Shown here in pieces: positions 42,786 through 53,175 of a stretch of DNA of 64,000 nt (its first letter is position 1; each line of letters starts with the position of its first letter). A program made the position numbers and the translations under genes. The notes under the pieces are model-generated. The model ran no database searches. It was not told where the DNA came from and was given only the letters and a program-made list of their open reading frames with translations. Location of the stretch: positions 2,273,620 through 2,337,619 of the forward strand of contig JAHRYM010000001.1 of the NCBI GenBank assembly GCA_020622085.1, read 5' to 3'. This DNA comes from Paracoccaceae bacterium. Lineage in GTDB: Bacteria > Pseudomonadota > Alphaproteobacteria > Rhodobacterales > Rhodobacteraceae.

Positions 42786-45204
42786 GAAACGGGTGTCCGT
42801 CCGCCTCGTGGCGGAGGGCGGCCGCCAGGTGCGCGCCGAGTTGGAAGGCATCGGCGATGCTGGCGCGCGGGGGTTTGGTCGCCTGTCGACCGAGATGGAA
42901 CTGGCCAACACCCGGCTGGCCAGCTTCGCCCGCAAGGCTGTGATTGCGCTGGCGGCGGTGACGGTTGCGGCGGCGGCTGCTGGCGTGGCGATGGTGCGGT
43001 CGGGATTGGAAACCATCGGCGCGCAGGCAGACATGGCCGCGTCGTTGAAAACTACGGTCGAAAGCCTGCAGGTGCTGACATGGGCTGGCGAGCTGGCGGG
43101 CGTTTCGATGGGTGAGATCGAGCAGGCCACCAAGAAACTGACCACGCGGTTGTCGGAAGCCGCCGCAGGATCGGGTATGGCGGTTGGCGCATTGCAGCGT
43201 CTGAACCTGACCGCTTCTGAACTTCAGGCCCTCCCGCTCGACCAGCGTATCGCCGCCATTCAGGAGGCGCTGAACCGGTTTGTGCCCGAGGCTGAGCGTG
43301 CTGCCGTGGCGTCTGACCTTTTCGGCGACAAGGCGGCGCTGGCGTTTCTGCGGATTGACCCGGCGACTTTGCGCGAGGCAGCGCAGGATGTTCGTGACTT
43401 CGGTGTGGCTGTCAGCGCGGCCGATGCTGCCCAGATCGAACGGACGGGTGATGCCATCGCCAAACTCAGCCTGATCTGGCTGGGGCTGACCAACCGCCTG
43501 ACGGCCGCCGTCGCCCCGGCGCTGGAAACCATCGCCAATACGCTGGCCGACATGGCACGCAGCACCGGGCCGATTGGCATCGCGATCAACGCCCTCTTCG
43601 ACAACATCGGTCGCCTGACCACCTATGCGGCCACTTTCGCCACGCTGATGGCGGGGCGCTGGGTGGCGGGGCTGGCCGCCGCAGCCTTGTCGGTGCGCGG
43701 CCTTGCCACCGGCCTCGTCATCCTGCGCGGGGCGCTGATCCGCACCGGCATCGGCGCTTTGATCGTCGGCGCAGGCGAGTTGGTGTTCCAGTTCACCCGG
43801 CTCGTCGCGGCTGCTGGCGGGTTTGGCGCGGCGATTGGCCTTCTGAAGGATCTGGCGCTCGAGGTTTGGGACCGCATTGGCCTTGGCGCGGCCTCGGCCT
43901 GGTCGAAAATCGAGGCCAGCTGGGCGGGGCTGGAGGCCACGATCTACGGCGCGATGCAGTCGTCCGTTGAGGCGGTGACCAGCTTCGGCAATTCGGCGGC
44001 GGGCATCTTCAAGGGTGCCTATGAAGCCGTGAAGGCGATCTGGGGCCAGCTGCCCGGTGCAATCGGGGATTTCGCCTTCCAGGCCGCGAACGGGCTGATC
44101 GGCGGCGTCGAGGCCATGCTGAATGGCGTTGTGACCCGGATCAACAATTTCATCAATGGCTTGAACGCCGCGCTGGACCTTCTGCCCGATTGGGCTGTCG
44201 GCGAAGGCGGCGTGCGCATCGGCACGCTCGATCCCGTGGCGCTGGGCCGGATCGACAATCCCTTTGCCGGACCGGCCGCTGCGGCCGGGACCGCCGCTGC
44301 CGAAGCCTTCTCGGCAGCAATGGCGCAGACCTATGTGACGACGCCCGATCTGGGGCTGACCGGGATGGCGGAAGAAGCCACCGCCCGGGCCGAAGCCTAT
44401 CGCGAGGCTTCCGGCATGCTGGCCGATGCCGCCGCCCGTCCGATGCAAAGTTGGCAGGCGCTGAAGGACGCCGTCGCCGGGGTCGGAACCGAAGGCGAAG
44501 CTGCACTGGAAGGGGCAGCCGATGCCGCAGACCGGCTGGACGAGTCAATGACCGAAGCCGGGCGCGCAGCCAGTGGCGCCGAAGCAGCTGCTGCGGCCGG
44601 GGCCGAAGCTGCCAAGACCGGATGGGAGGCGGCCGTAGCGACGCTCGCCGACTATGCCGCCAAGGGCCGCGACATTGGGGGCGATATCGGCAATGCGCTG
44701 GTCTCTGCCTTCACCTCGGCAGAGAACGCCGTCAGTGAGTTCGTCAAAACTGGCAAGCTGGATTTCCGCGACCTCGTGACCTCAATGATCGCGGATCTCG
44801 CGAAACTGGCGGCGCGGCGCTTCATCCTCGGCCCCATCGCCAATGCGCTGTCGGGCGCGCTGGGCGGTGCAGGTGGCATCTTCGCCAACATCCTGCACGC
44901 CGGTGGCACGGTCGGATCATCAGGCCCGGGCCGCATGGTCCCAGCTATGGCTTTTGCCGGTGCCCCGCGCATGCATGCGGGCGGTTGGGCCGGGATCAAA
45001 CCCGACGAGGTTCCGGCCATCTTGCAGCGGGGCGAACGCGTTCTGTCGCGTCGCGAGGCGGCGGGATATGGCCAAGGGCAGTCCTCCGCGCCTGCAGTGA
45101 ATGTGACGATCAACGCCCGTGACGCCGAAAGCTTCCGGCAATCGCGAACGCAGGTCGCCGCCGATATCGCCCGCGCCGTGTCGCTGGGTCGGAGGGGCAT
45201 GTGA
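42778..45204 (+). CDS. Tail tape measure protein
   Basis: 808 residues. The N-terminal part is coiled coil (VRLVAEGGRQVRAELEGIGD), followed by a hydrophobic stretch (ALAAVTVAAAAAGVAMV), ALQRLNLTASELQ typical of tape measure proteins, and more membrane-like helices around 43650-43800. The C-terminal part is Ala/Gly-rich and ends with HAGGWAGIKPDEVPAILQRGE, a motif common at tape measure C termini. Its length sets tail length (about 120 nm by the usual 1.5 angstrom per residue rule). Confidence 0.85.
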   Translation: MAEKRVSVRLVAEGGRQVRAELEGIGDAGARGFGRLSTEMELANTRLASFARKAVIALAAVTVAAAAAGVAMVRSGLETIGAQADMAASLKTTVESLQVLTWAGELAGVSMGEIEQATKKLTTRLSEAAAGSGMAVGALQRLNLTASELQALPLDQRIAAIQEALNRFVPEAERAAVASDLFGDKAALAFLRIDPATLREAAQDVRDFGVAVSAADAAQIERTGDAIAKLSLIWLGLTNRLTAAVAPALETIANTLADMARSTGPIGIAINALFDNIGRLTTYAATFATLMAGRWVAGLAAAALSVRGLATGLVILRGALIRTGIGALIVGAGELVFQFTRLVAAAGGFGAAIGLLKDLALEVWDRIGLGAASAWSKIEASWAGLEATIYGAMQSSVEAVTSFGNSAAGIFKGAYEAVKAIWGQLPGAIGDFAFQAANGLIGGVEAMLNGVVTRINNFINGLNAALDLLPDWAVGEGGVRIGTLDPVALGRIDNPFAGPAAAAGTAAAEAFSAAMAQTYVTTPDLGLTGMAEEATARAEAYREASGMLADAAARPMQSWQALKDAVAGVGTEGEAALEGAADAADRLDESMTEAGRAASGAEAAAAAGAEAAKTGWEAAVATLADYAAKGRDIGGDIGNALVSAFTSAENAVSEFVKTGKLDFRDLVTSMIADLAKLAARRFILGPIANALSGALGGAGGIFANILHAGGTVGSSGPGRMVPAMAFAGAPRMHAGGWAGIKPDEVPAILQRGERVLSRREAAGYGQGQSSAPAVNVTINARDAESFRQSRTQVAADIARAVSLGRRGM

Positions 45205-45265
45205 GTGCGACCCCGCAAGTGGGAACCGGTTGCGGGGACCAGAGCACGAACAACGGAGAATATTG

Positions 45266-45892
45266 ATGGCTTTCCATGAAGTACGCTTCCCCGACAATAT
45301 CAGCCGCGGGGCACGTGGCGGGCCGGAACGGCGAACCCAGATCGTGGAGCTTGCGAGCGGCGACGAGGAACGTAATGCCAGCTGGGCCAACTCGCGCCGC
45401 CGGTATGATGTCGCCTATGGCATCCGGCGCGCCGATGATCTGGCTGCAGTGGTAGCCTTCTTCGAGGCGCGGAACGGTCGCCTGCACGGCTTTCGTTACA
45501 AGGACTGGGGCGACTACAAATCCGCCCTGCCGTCGCAGGCGATCACCGCGACCGACCAGCAGATCGGCACCGGGACCGGAAGCCTGCAAACCTTCCAGCT
45601 GGCCAAACGCTACACCTCCGGCGCGCAAACGTGGGTGCGGACCATCACCAAACCGGTGGCCGGGACCGTCCGCGCCGCGCTGGGCATGGTTGAGCAGATG
45701 TCGGGCTGGACACTGGACAGCACCACCGGCGTCATCACCTTCACCGCCGCCCCTGCGGGTGGCGTCGTCGTCCGCGCTGGCTTCGAATTCGATGTGCCGG
45801 TGCGCTTCGACAGCGACACGCTGGATGTTACCCTCGATTTTGAACGGCTCGGCTCGATCACCTCGATCCCGCTTCTGGAAATCCGCAGATGA
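45266..45892 (+). CDS. DUF2460 distal tail protein (GTA gp12-like)
   Basis: 208 residues starting MAFHEVRFPDNISRGARGGP, the DUF2460 start. It contains RRYDVAYGIRRADDLAAVVA and FEARNGRLHGFRYKDWGDY. In gene transfer agents the homologue gp12 forms the distal tail ring. ATG 45266 follows CGGAGA. First of four genes collinear with GTA gp12-15. Confidence 0.85.
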   Translation: MAFHEVRFPDNISRGARGGPERRTQIVELASGDEERNASWANSRRRYDVAYGIRRADDLAAVVAFFEARNGRLHGFRYKDWGDYKSALPSQAITATDQQIGTGTGSLQTFQLAKRYTSGAQTWVRTITKPVAGTVRAALGMVEQMSGWTLDSTTGVITFTAAPAGGVVVRAGFEFDVPVRFDSDTLDVTLDFERLGSITSIPLLEIRR

Positions 45893-46773
45893 AAAACCTC
45901 TCGCCTGCACTGCAGGCCCACCTTGATGATGGCACCACAACCTTGGCCTGGTGCTGGCGGATCAGCCGCGCCGACGGCATTGCGCTGGGCTTCACTGATC
46001 ATGATAGCGCCCTCATTTTCGATGGCACGGACTTTGAGCCGGAGAGCGGGTTCGCCGCCTCGGAAATCCGCGCTGGCTCCGATCTCGCCGTTGATGCACA
46101 GGATGCGACCGGCGTGTTGACCTCCGACCGCATCACGGAAACCGACATTCTCGACGGGCGCTGGGACAATGCGGCGGTCGAGCTGTGGCGGGTGAACTGG
46201 GCCGACACCAGCCAGCGCGTGCTGCTGCGCCGGGGTGCGGTCGGGCAAATCCGGCGCGGGCGCATGGCTTTTGTCGCCGAGGTTCGCAGCCTCGCGCATG
46301 TGCTGGGCCAGACCGTGGGGCGGACGTTTCAGGCGGGGTGCGACGCCCGCTTGGGCGATGCGCGCTGCGGCATCGATCTGGAAAACTCCATCTACAAGGG
46401 CACGGGTGTCGTAACCGATCTCTTGCGCGACCGGGCCTTCATGGCGACGGGCTTGGCCGGATTTGACGCGGGCTGGTTCACCTCCGGCACCCTGACCTGG
46501 ACGAGCGGCGCGAATGCGGGGCGGATAACCGAGGTGCTGTCCCATGGCTTGGCCGATGCCATCGCCACAATGACCTTGCTGGAATCTCCAGTTCTGCCCA
46601 TCGCCGAGGGCGACAGCTTCACCGCGCGAGCGGGCTGCGACAAGCGCATCGCGACCTGCGGTGCCAAGTTCGCAAATGTCGCCAGTTTCCGGGGGTTCCC
46701 GAACATTCCGGGGCAGGATGCGGTGTTGCGTTATGCCAGCCAGGACGGCGGCCATGAAGGAATTGTGCTGTGA
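45889..46773 (+). CDS. DUF2163 tail hub protein (GTA gp13-like)
   Basis: 294 residues. It has the family signature WCWRISRADGIALGFTDHD, the middle ETDILDGRWDNAAVELW and CDARLGDARCGIDL, with conserved cysteines. GTA gp13 is a hub protein that binds a metal cluster through such cysteines. The ATGA overlap couples it to the DUF2460 gene. Confidence 0.85.
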   Translation: MKNLSPALQAHLDDGTTTLAWCWRISRADGIALGFTDHDSALIFDGTDFEPESGFAASEIRAGSDLAVDAQDATGVLTSDRITETDILDGRWDNAAVELWRVNWADTSQRVLLRRGAVGQIRRGRMAFVAEVRSLAHVLGQTVGRTFQAGCDARLGDARCGIDLENSIYKGTGVVTDLLRDRAFMATGLAGFDAGWFTSGTLTWTSGANAGRITEVLSHGLADAIATMTLLESPVLPIAEGDSFTARAGCDKRIATCGAKFANVASFRGFPNIPGQDAVLRYASQDGGHEGIVL

Positions 46774-47213
46774 TTTGCGCCGATCCTGCATTGGTTGTTG
46801 CAACCGCCCGCAGCTGGCTCGGCACACCCTACCACGATCAGGCCAGTCTGCGCGGCGTCGGCTGTGACTGTCTGGGCCTCGCGCGCGGCGTATGGCGCGA
46901 GGTGGTCGGGGATGAGCCATTCCCGATCCCACCCTACAGCCGGGATTGGGGTGAAACCGGGCCGAGAGAGGTGCTGGCCGAGGGCGCGCGGGCGATGATG
47001 CCGGAAATCGCCCCGTTCGAGGCCGGACCCGGCGCGCTGGTTCTGTTCCGCATGGCCCCGCGCGCCATCGCCAAGCATGTCGGCATCCTGACTGCGGCTG
47101 ACCGTTTCATCCACGCCTATGAAAGGCTCGGTGTGGTCGAGGAAGTCCTGACTCCGGCATGGGCGCGAAAGATCGCCTTCGCCTTCCTGTTTCCGCACCC
47201 CAGCAACATCTGA
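46770..47213 (+). CDS. NlpC/P60-type tail peptidase (GTA gp14-like)
   Basis: 147 residues from GTG 46770. The catalytic Cys lies in GVGCDCLGLARG and the His in AIAKHVGIL, as in tail-tip NlpC/P60 peptidases that open the peptidoglycan during DNA entry. It overlaps the DUF2163 stop (GTGA). Confidence 0.85.
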   Translation: MICADPALVVATARSWLGTPYHDQASLRGVGCDCLGLARGVWREVVGDEPFPIPPYSRDWGETGPREVLAEGARAMMPEIAPFEAGPGALVLFRMAPRAIAKHVGILTAADRFIHAYERLGVVEEVLTPAWARKIAFAFLFPHPSNI

Positions 47214-47224
47214 GATTTTCATCC

Positions 47225-50200
47225 ATGGCAACTTTGGTTCTCGGTGCCGTCGGCTCCGCGATTGGCGGCGCATTTGGCGGGGCCATCCTCGGCTTTTCCG
47301 GTGCGGCCATCGGCGGCTTCATCGGATCAACCATCGGGTCGGTGGTCGACAACTGGATCGTGTCGTCCCTCGCCCCGGCCCAACGGATCGAGGGCGCGCG
47401 GCTGGACAGCTTGCGCATCACCTCTTCGACCGAAGGTGCCGTGATCCCGCGCCTCTTCGGCCGTATGCGCATCGGCGGCAACATCATCTGGGCCACCGAT
47501 TTCCGCGAGGAAGTGAACACCACGCGTCAGGGCGGCGGCAAGGGCAGCGGGCCGAAGGTCACGACCACCGAATATCTGTATTACGCCAGCTTTGCAGTGG
47601 CGCTGTGTGAGGGCGAGATCACTGGCATTGGCCGGGTCTGGGCGGACGGCAAGGCCATGGATATGACCGGCGTGACCTGGCGCTGGTATCCGGGCGATGA
47701 GGCGCAAAGCCCCGATCCATTCATCTCGGCCAAGATGGGCGCAGCCAACACGCCAGCCTATCGCGGCACCGCCTATGTCGTCTTTGAGGAGTTGAACCTC
47801 AGCGCCTTCGGCAACCGCCTGCCCCAGATCAGCTTCGAAGTGTTCCGGCCCCTCGCGGATCCGGACACCGCCGAGGGTCTGGTGAAGGCCGTGTCGATGA
47901 TCCCGGCCTCGGGCGAGTTCACCTATGCGACCGCCCCGGTCAAGAAGAGCACAGGTTCTGGCGGCGCGACCGTCGCCGAAAACCTGAATGCCATCACCGA
48001 CACCGCTGACATCGTGGTAGCGCTGGACCGGCTGCAGTCGCTGGCCCCTGCCGTGGAAAGCGTCAGCCTTGTCGTGGCATGGTTCGGCGATGATCTGCGA
48101 GCGGGGAACTGCAAGGTGCGTCCGGGCGTCGAGGTTGCGGCCAAGACTACGACGCCCTCGCTTTGGGTCGTGAATGGCGTCGCACGCGCCGATGCCTTCC
48201 TCGTCAGCCGCGACGCCGAGGACCGCCCGGTCTATGGCGGCACGCCTGCCGACTTCGCGGTGGTGCAGGCGATCCAAGAGATGAAAGCGCGGGGCCTGCG
48301 CGTCACGTTCTATCCCTTCATCCTGATGGACGTGCCGCCCGGCAACACCAAGCCAAACCCCTACAGCGCCAATGCCGCGACCTCGGGCCAGCCCACATTC
48401 CCGTGGCGCGGGCGCATCACCTGTTCCCCTGCGGCAGGTTTCGCTGGGACTGTCGACAAGACCGCCACCGCTGCCACTCAGGTTGCAGCCCTTTTCGGGA
48501 CGGCGACACCCGCCAGCTTCAGCGTGTCGGGCACCACTGTCAGCTGGACCGGCCCGGTCGGCGAATGGTCGCTGCGCCGGATGATCCTGCACTATGCGCA
48601 TCTCTGCAAAGCCGCCGGGGGCGTCGATGCCTTCCTGATCGGTTCGGAAATGCCCGGCCTGACCACTATACGCTCTGGTGCCAGCACCTACCCTGCCGTT
48701 GCCGCTTACAAGTCCCTCGCCACGGCCGTCCGGACCATCCTCGGCGCTGGGCCCAAGATCGGCTATGCCGCCGACTGGTCGGAATACTTCGGCCACCATC
48801 CCAGCGATGGCAGCGGCGATGTGTATTTCCACCTCGATCCCCTGTGGTCAGACGCCAACATCGATTTCGTCGGCATCGATAACTACATGCCACTGTCGGA
48901 TTGGCGCGATGGTTTCGATCATGCCGATGCGGCGCTGGTCCCGGCGATCTATGACCGGGCCTATCTGCAATCCAACATCACCGGTGGCGAGGGGTTCGAC
49001 TGGTTCTATGCCGACGCCGTTGATCGAACTGCGCAGAACCGGACGCCGATCACGGACGGCGCGGCGGCAAAACCATGGGTCTTCCGCTTCAAGGATCTGC
49101 GCGCCTGGTGGCAAAATCCGCATTTCAACCGACCGGGCGGGGTGGAGAGCGGCACGCAGACGGCATGGTTGCCGCAGTCGAAACCGATCTGGTTCACCGA
49201 ACTAGGGTGCCCGGCCATTGATCGCGGGACCAACCAGCCGAACGTGTTCTTCGATCCGAAATCCTCGGAAAGCTTCACGCCCTACTTTTCGCGGGGATGG
49301 AGGGACGATGCGATCCAGCGGGCCTATCTCGAGGCGACCTATCTGTTCTGGGGTGCTTCGGCGAACAACCCGACATCGTCTGTGTATGGCGCGCGCATGG
49401 TGCACGTCCCCGAATGCGCAGCCTGGACCTGGGATGCACGCCCCTATCCGTTTTTCCCCGAGCTGACCGATGTCTGGACTGACGGCCCGAACTGGCGTCT
49501 GGGGCACTGGCTCACAGGGCGGCTGGGTGCAGTATCTCTGGCGGCGCTGGTGCGGCACCTTTGCCTGTGCGCAGGAATGCCGGAGGAACTGATCGACGTC
49601 TCCGGCCTCTGGGGCGCGGTTGAGGGCTATGTGATCTCTGCGCTGGAAGCCCCGCGCGCGTCGATTTCCACGCTGGCGCGACATTTCGGGTTCGATGCCG
49701 TGGAGAGCGAAGGGCGGATCAAGTTCCTGATGCGCGGCCGCATTGCCGGTCTGACCATCACGCCCGACCGCATGATCGCGCCCGCCTCGGCGCAGGGCGA
49801 CGTGATGGAACTGACGCGCGCGCAGGAAACAGAACTGCCCCAAGCCCTGAAATGGCAGGTCGCCCGTGCCGACGAGGACTATGACGCAGCCCAAGTTGAA
49901 GCGCGGCGCATCACCGTCGATACAACCCGGATCGCCTCGGAAAGCTTTCCGATGGCGATCCCGCCTGAGGAGGCCGAGCGCCGCTGCCGCCGCGCGCTAA
50001 TGGAGGCGTGGGTGGGCCGTGAAAGTGCTGTGTTCCGCCTGCCCCCGTCCCGGCTGGCGCTGGACCCGTGCGATGTAATCCTGCTTGACCACGACGGTCG
50101 CCTCACGGAACTGCGGCTGGTGTCTATTGCCGACTCTGACCTGCGCAGCGTCGATGCTGTGCGTCAGGATCGGGCTGTCTATGATCTGCCGCCCGGCGAG

Positions 50201-51196
50201 CCTCGACCTGCATCTTTGTCGACGCCCACCGTCTTCGGCGCGCCGGATGTGATCCTGCTGGACCTGCCGCAGCTGCGCGAGGACCAGCTCGCGCACCGCC
50301 CGATGGTTGCAGCCCATGCCAAGCCGTGGCCGGGCGAGATCGCGGTTTACCGCAGCGCCGCGATGGACGGTTTTGCCCTGCTGACCACCTTCATCTCGCG
50401 GGCGCGCATTGCCGTCCTGGCTGCGGATTTCTTTACGGGGCCGGTGTCGCGCTTCGATCTGGGTAATGCGCTGGTGGTCGATCTGTTCTCGGGCACGCTG
50501 GAGAGCGTCACGGACATCACCTTGCTGGGCGGAGCGAACGCGCTGGCCGTGGAAACCGGCGCTGGGCAGTGGGAGATCGTCCAGGCGGGCGCAGCAGAGC
50601 TGATCGCGCCGGGGCGGTACAGACTGACCCGCCTGCTGCGAGGCCAGCGTGGCACCGAGGGGGCCATGATCAGCATGGTGCCGACTGGCGCGCGGGTGGT
50701 GGTGCTGGATACGGCGGTGGCCCAATTGCCTATCAGCGAGGCCGATCTCGGCTTGCCATGGAACTGGCGCATCGGCCCGGCTTCCAAGCCAGTCAGCGAC
50801 GAGACGTTTGTTGCCGCGAGCTTTACGCCCGATGGCGCTGGGCTGCGGCCTTTCTCTGTCGCCCATGTCGAGCAGCCGTGGCGCACCGCTCGCAGCCCCG
50901 GCGATCTCACGATCCGCTGGACGCGTCGGTCGCGGTCGCTAGCGGCTGATACCTGGGGCGCGGGTGACGTGCCCTTGGCCGAGGACAGTGAAGCCTATGA
51001 GGTGGAAATCCGTGATGGCGGGACAATCAAGCGCACGCTCACCACCACAACAACCAGCGTTCTTTATGCGGCCGCGCAGCAGAACGCCGATTGGGGCGCA
51101 GCCCTCGGCCCCAGCCAATCCCTTTCGATCCGCATCTACCAGCTCTCGGCTCTGATCGGCCGGGGCGCTGCGCGATCCGTCACACTCAGCTTCTGA
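47225..51196 (+). CDS. Tail-tip host-specificity protein (GTA gp15-like megatron)
   Basis: 1323 residues from ATG 47225 (MATLVLGAVGSAIGGAFGGA). The N-terminal glycine-rich hydrophobic region resembles a membrane-inserting segment. It is followed by a hub region and a TIM-barrel glycoside hydrolase-like domain (YADWSEYFGHHPSDGSGDVY, DFVGIDNYMPLSDWRDG, FTELGCPAID). The C-terminal part has GRYRLTRLLRGQRGTEG, a known phage-tail motif. It is the central tail-tip protein. The gene starts 11 bases after the peptidase. Confidence 0.9.
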   Translation: MATLVLGAVGSAIGGAFGGAILGFSGAAIGGFIGSTIGSVVDNWIVSSLAPAQRIEGARLDSLRITSSTEGAVIPRLFGRMRIGGNIIWATDFREEVNTTRQGGGKGSGPKVTTTEYLYYASFAVALCEGEITGIGRVWADGKAMDMTGVTWRWYPGDEAQSPDPFISAKMGAANTPAYRGTAYVVFEELNLSAFGNRLPQISFEVFRPLADPDTAEGLVKAVSMIPASGEFTYATAPVKKSTGSGGATVAENLNAITDTADIVVALDRLQSLAPAVESVSLVVAWFGDDLRAGNCKVRPGVEVAAKTTTPSLWVVNGVARADAFLVSRDAEDRPVYGGTPADFAVVQAIQEMKARGLRVTFYPFILMDVPPGNTKPNPYSANAATSGQPTFPWRGRITCSPAAGFAGTVDKTATAATQVAALFGTATPASFSVSGTTVSWTGPVGEWSLRRMILHYAHLCKAAGGVDAFLIGSEMPGLTTIRSGASTYPAVAAYKSLATAVRTILGAGPKIGYAADWSEYFGHHPSDGSGDVYFHLDPLWSDANIDFVGIDNYMPLSDWRDGFDHADAALVPAIYDRAYLQSNITGGEGFDWFYADAVDRTAQNRTPITDGAAAKPWVFRFKDLRAWWQNPHFNRPGGVESGTQTAWLPQSKPIWFTELGCPAIDRGTNQPNVFFDPKSSESFTPYFSRGWRDDAIQRAYLEATYLFWGASANNPTSSVYGARMVHVPECAAWTWDARPYPFFPELTDVWTDGPNWRLGHWLTGRLGAVSLAALVRHLCLCAGMPEELIDVSGLWGAVEGYVISALEAPRASISTLARHFGFDAVESEGRIKFLMRGRIAGLTITPDRMIAPASAQGDVMELTRAQETELPQALKWQVARADEDYDAAQVEARRITVDTTRIASESFPMAIPPEEAERRCRRALMEAWVGRESAVFRLPPSRLALDPCDVILLDHDGRLTELRLVSIADSDLRSVDAVRQDRAVYDLPPGEPRPASLSTPTVFGAPDVILLDLPQLREDQLAHRPMVAAHAKPWPGEIAVYRSAAMDGFALLTTFISRARIAVLAADFFTGPVSRFDLGNALVVDLFSGTLESVTDITLLGGANALAVETGAGQWEIVQAGAAELIAPGRYRLTRLLRGQRGTEGAMISMVPTGARVVVLDTAVAQLPISEADLGLPWNWRIGPASKPVSDETFVAASFTPDGAGLRPFSVAHVEQPWRTARSPGDLTIRWTRRSRSLAADTWGAGDVPLAEDSEAYEVEIRDGGTIKRTLTTTTTSVLYAAAQQNADWGAALGPSQSLSIRIYQLSALIGRGAARSVTLSF

Positions 51197-51206
51197 AAGC
51201 GCATCC

Positions 51207-53165
51207 ATGTCCGACATCACCACCCACCTCCTGCTGCCTTACATCTTGGCATCGCAGGCGCAAAAGCATGTCACCCATAACGAGGCGCTGCGGCTGCTGG
51301 ACGCGATGGTTCAGCTGTCGGTGCTTGACCGTACACGCACCGCACCGCCCGCCAGCCCCGTCGACGGCGACCGGCACATCGTGGCATCCGGAGCGACTGG
51401 CCTTTGGGCTGGCTGGGATATGAACGTCGCCTTCTGGGTCGACGGCGTCTGGATGCGGCTGGTGCCGCGCCCGGGTTGGCTGGCATGGATCGCGGCGGAA
51501 CAGACCGTTGTCGTCTGGAATGGGTCGGCCTGGGATCTGGTCGGCGAACCTGTCGACGTGTCAGACGCCATATTCAGCCTGGTGAACGACGCCGATCCGA
51601 CCAAGAAGGCGCTGTTCTCGCTGTCAGGCATCACGACCGGCACCACCCGCACTTTTACCCTGCCGAACACATCCTCGGAACTGGCAATTCTTGCGGGCAC
51701 GCAGACCTTCTCCGGCAACAAGACCTTCTCCGGCTCCCTGACAGCTTCGGGCGCAGTCTCCTTCACCGGCACCCTGACCGCCTCGAGGACCGTTACGGTT
51801 TCGGCGGCGGCGGCCTCGATCGGCACCGCCATCACGGCGGCGACCTATGGGATGGGCACCGGGATCAACCCGACCGGCGTCACCAAGACTCTGAACCTCG
51901 GCACCGGCGGTGCGTCTGGATCTACCACGGTCGTCAACATCGGCTCGGCCACGGCAGGCGCAGGCGGCACCACGGTGGTGAACACGCCCACGGTGACCTT
52001 CGCCAATGCTGTGACGCAGGTCGGCATGCCACAGGCGAACCTCGCCGCACAACTGCTCGGGCTGGGTGGGGCGACTGCCGACAGTTTCAACCGCCTGTCG
52101 ATGAACACCCCTGCGGTATTGCTGAACAACGCAGGCGCGGGGATCGAGGCGACCGTCAACAAGGCAGCCGCCGGAAACGATGCGGCCTTCGCCTTCAAGA
52201 CCGGGTTCTCGGTTCGGGCACTGATCGGCCTTCTGGGCAACGACAACTTCAGCTTTAAGGTCAGCCCTAACGGCTCCAGCTTCTTCGATACCATTGTGGT
52301 CGATCGAACCAATGGCCAGGTCGAGCTGCCGCAGCCAACAGTGCTGCCGGGGCTGAACGCCGCACCCGCCCCACCTCCCTCCGGCAAGACTTCGGTCTAT
52401 GCGCGCAATCGCGCCGGGGCGCCGTGGATCGATGTGATGCGCCCCTCGGGCCGGGACTTTCCGCTGCAGCCGCATTTCGGGGTCAACCGAATTGCCAACT
52501 GGTCGCCGTCGATCACGACCACGATCACCACCGAAGGTCTGCCGATCACCAACGTCGGCACCGTCTCACATCCGATGCTCGCGGCCACCAACCTTGCCGC
52601 CAGCATGCGGCGCTGGCGTCTGACCTCGGCTGCCGTCGTGGATTCAGTGGCCGAACAACGCTCGGCCGGGTGGGCCTGCTGGCGAGGCAACGCCGCAGGG
52701 CTTGGCGGCTGGACCTTTGTTACACGCCTTTCGCTGACGACCTTGCAAGCCACCGGCATGGGCTTCTTCGGCCTCTACGGTTCCATCGCAGCGTTGGCTA
52801 CGACGCTGACGCTGGCGACAGTGATCAACGCAGTCGGCATCGGCTTCCAGCGCGGCACCCATGCCAACTGGCAGCTGGTCACCAATGACGGCACCGGCGC
52901 GCCGACCCTGACCGACATGGGCGCACCATTTGCCATCGCGCTCGGCGGCGTGCTGACCCTGTTCATCGCGGCCCCTCCGAATGGCAGTTCCGTGTGGGTG
53001 CGGGCGGTGAACGAAGTCACGGGCGCGGTCTTTGAGCAAGAGATCACCGCCGACCTGCCCGCCAACACGCAATTCCTGTCGCCGCGCTTCTACCTGAACA
53101 CTGGCGCGACAGCCGCCGCCGTCGCTTACGACTGCGCGGGCCTCTATCTTGAGACCGACTATTGA
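51207..53165 (+). CDS. DUF2793 tail fibre protein
   Basis: 652 residues. The N-terminal ~120 residues are DUF2793 (LLPYILASQAQKHVTHNEAL, AWDLVGEP), which attaches fibres in GTA-like tails. Next comes a Thr/Ser/Gly-rich repetitive shaft (TFSGNKTFSGSLTASGAVSF) and a beta-rich C-terminal tip. The tip should bind the receptor and is likely the least conserved part. Confidence 0.8.
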   Translation: MSDITTHLLLPYILASQAQKHVTHNEALRLLDAMVQLSVLDRTRTAPPASPVDGDRHIVASGATGLWAGWDMNVAFWVDGVWMRLVPRPGWLAWIAAEQTVVVWNGSAWDLVGEPVDVSDAIFSLVNDADPTKKALFSLSGITTGTTRTFTLPNTSSELAILAGTQTFSGNKTFSGSLTASGAVSFTGTLTASRTVTVSAAAASIGTAITAATYGMGTGINPTGVTKTLNLGTGGASGSTTVVNIGSATAGAGGTTVVNTPTVTFANAVTQVGMPQANLAAQLLGLGGATADSFNRLSMNTPAVLLNNAGAGIEATVNKAAAGNDAAFAFKTGFSVRALIGLLGNDNFSFKVSPNGSSFFDTIVVDRTNGQVELPQPTVLPGLNAAPAPPPSGKTSVYARNRAGAPWIDVMRPSGRDFPLQPHFGVNRIANWSPSITTTITTEGLPITNVGTVSHPMLAATNLAASMRRWRLTSAAVVDSVAEQRSAGWACWRGNAAGLGGWTFVTRLSLTTLQATGMGFFGLYGSIAALATTLTLATVINAVGIGFQRGTHANWQLVTNDGTGAPTLTDMGAPFAIALGGVLTLFIAAPPNGSSVWVRAVNEVTGAVFEQEITADLPANTQFLSPRFYLNTGATAAAVAYDCAGLYLETDY

Positions 53166-53175
53166 AAGGACCATC

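Noticed and set aside
45266-51196. Chromosomal gene transfer agent cluster
   Set aside because: The tail genes are GTA-like, but terminase, portal and capsid are lambda-like and the region lies between int and att.
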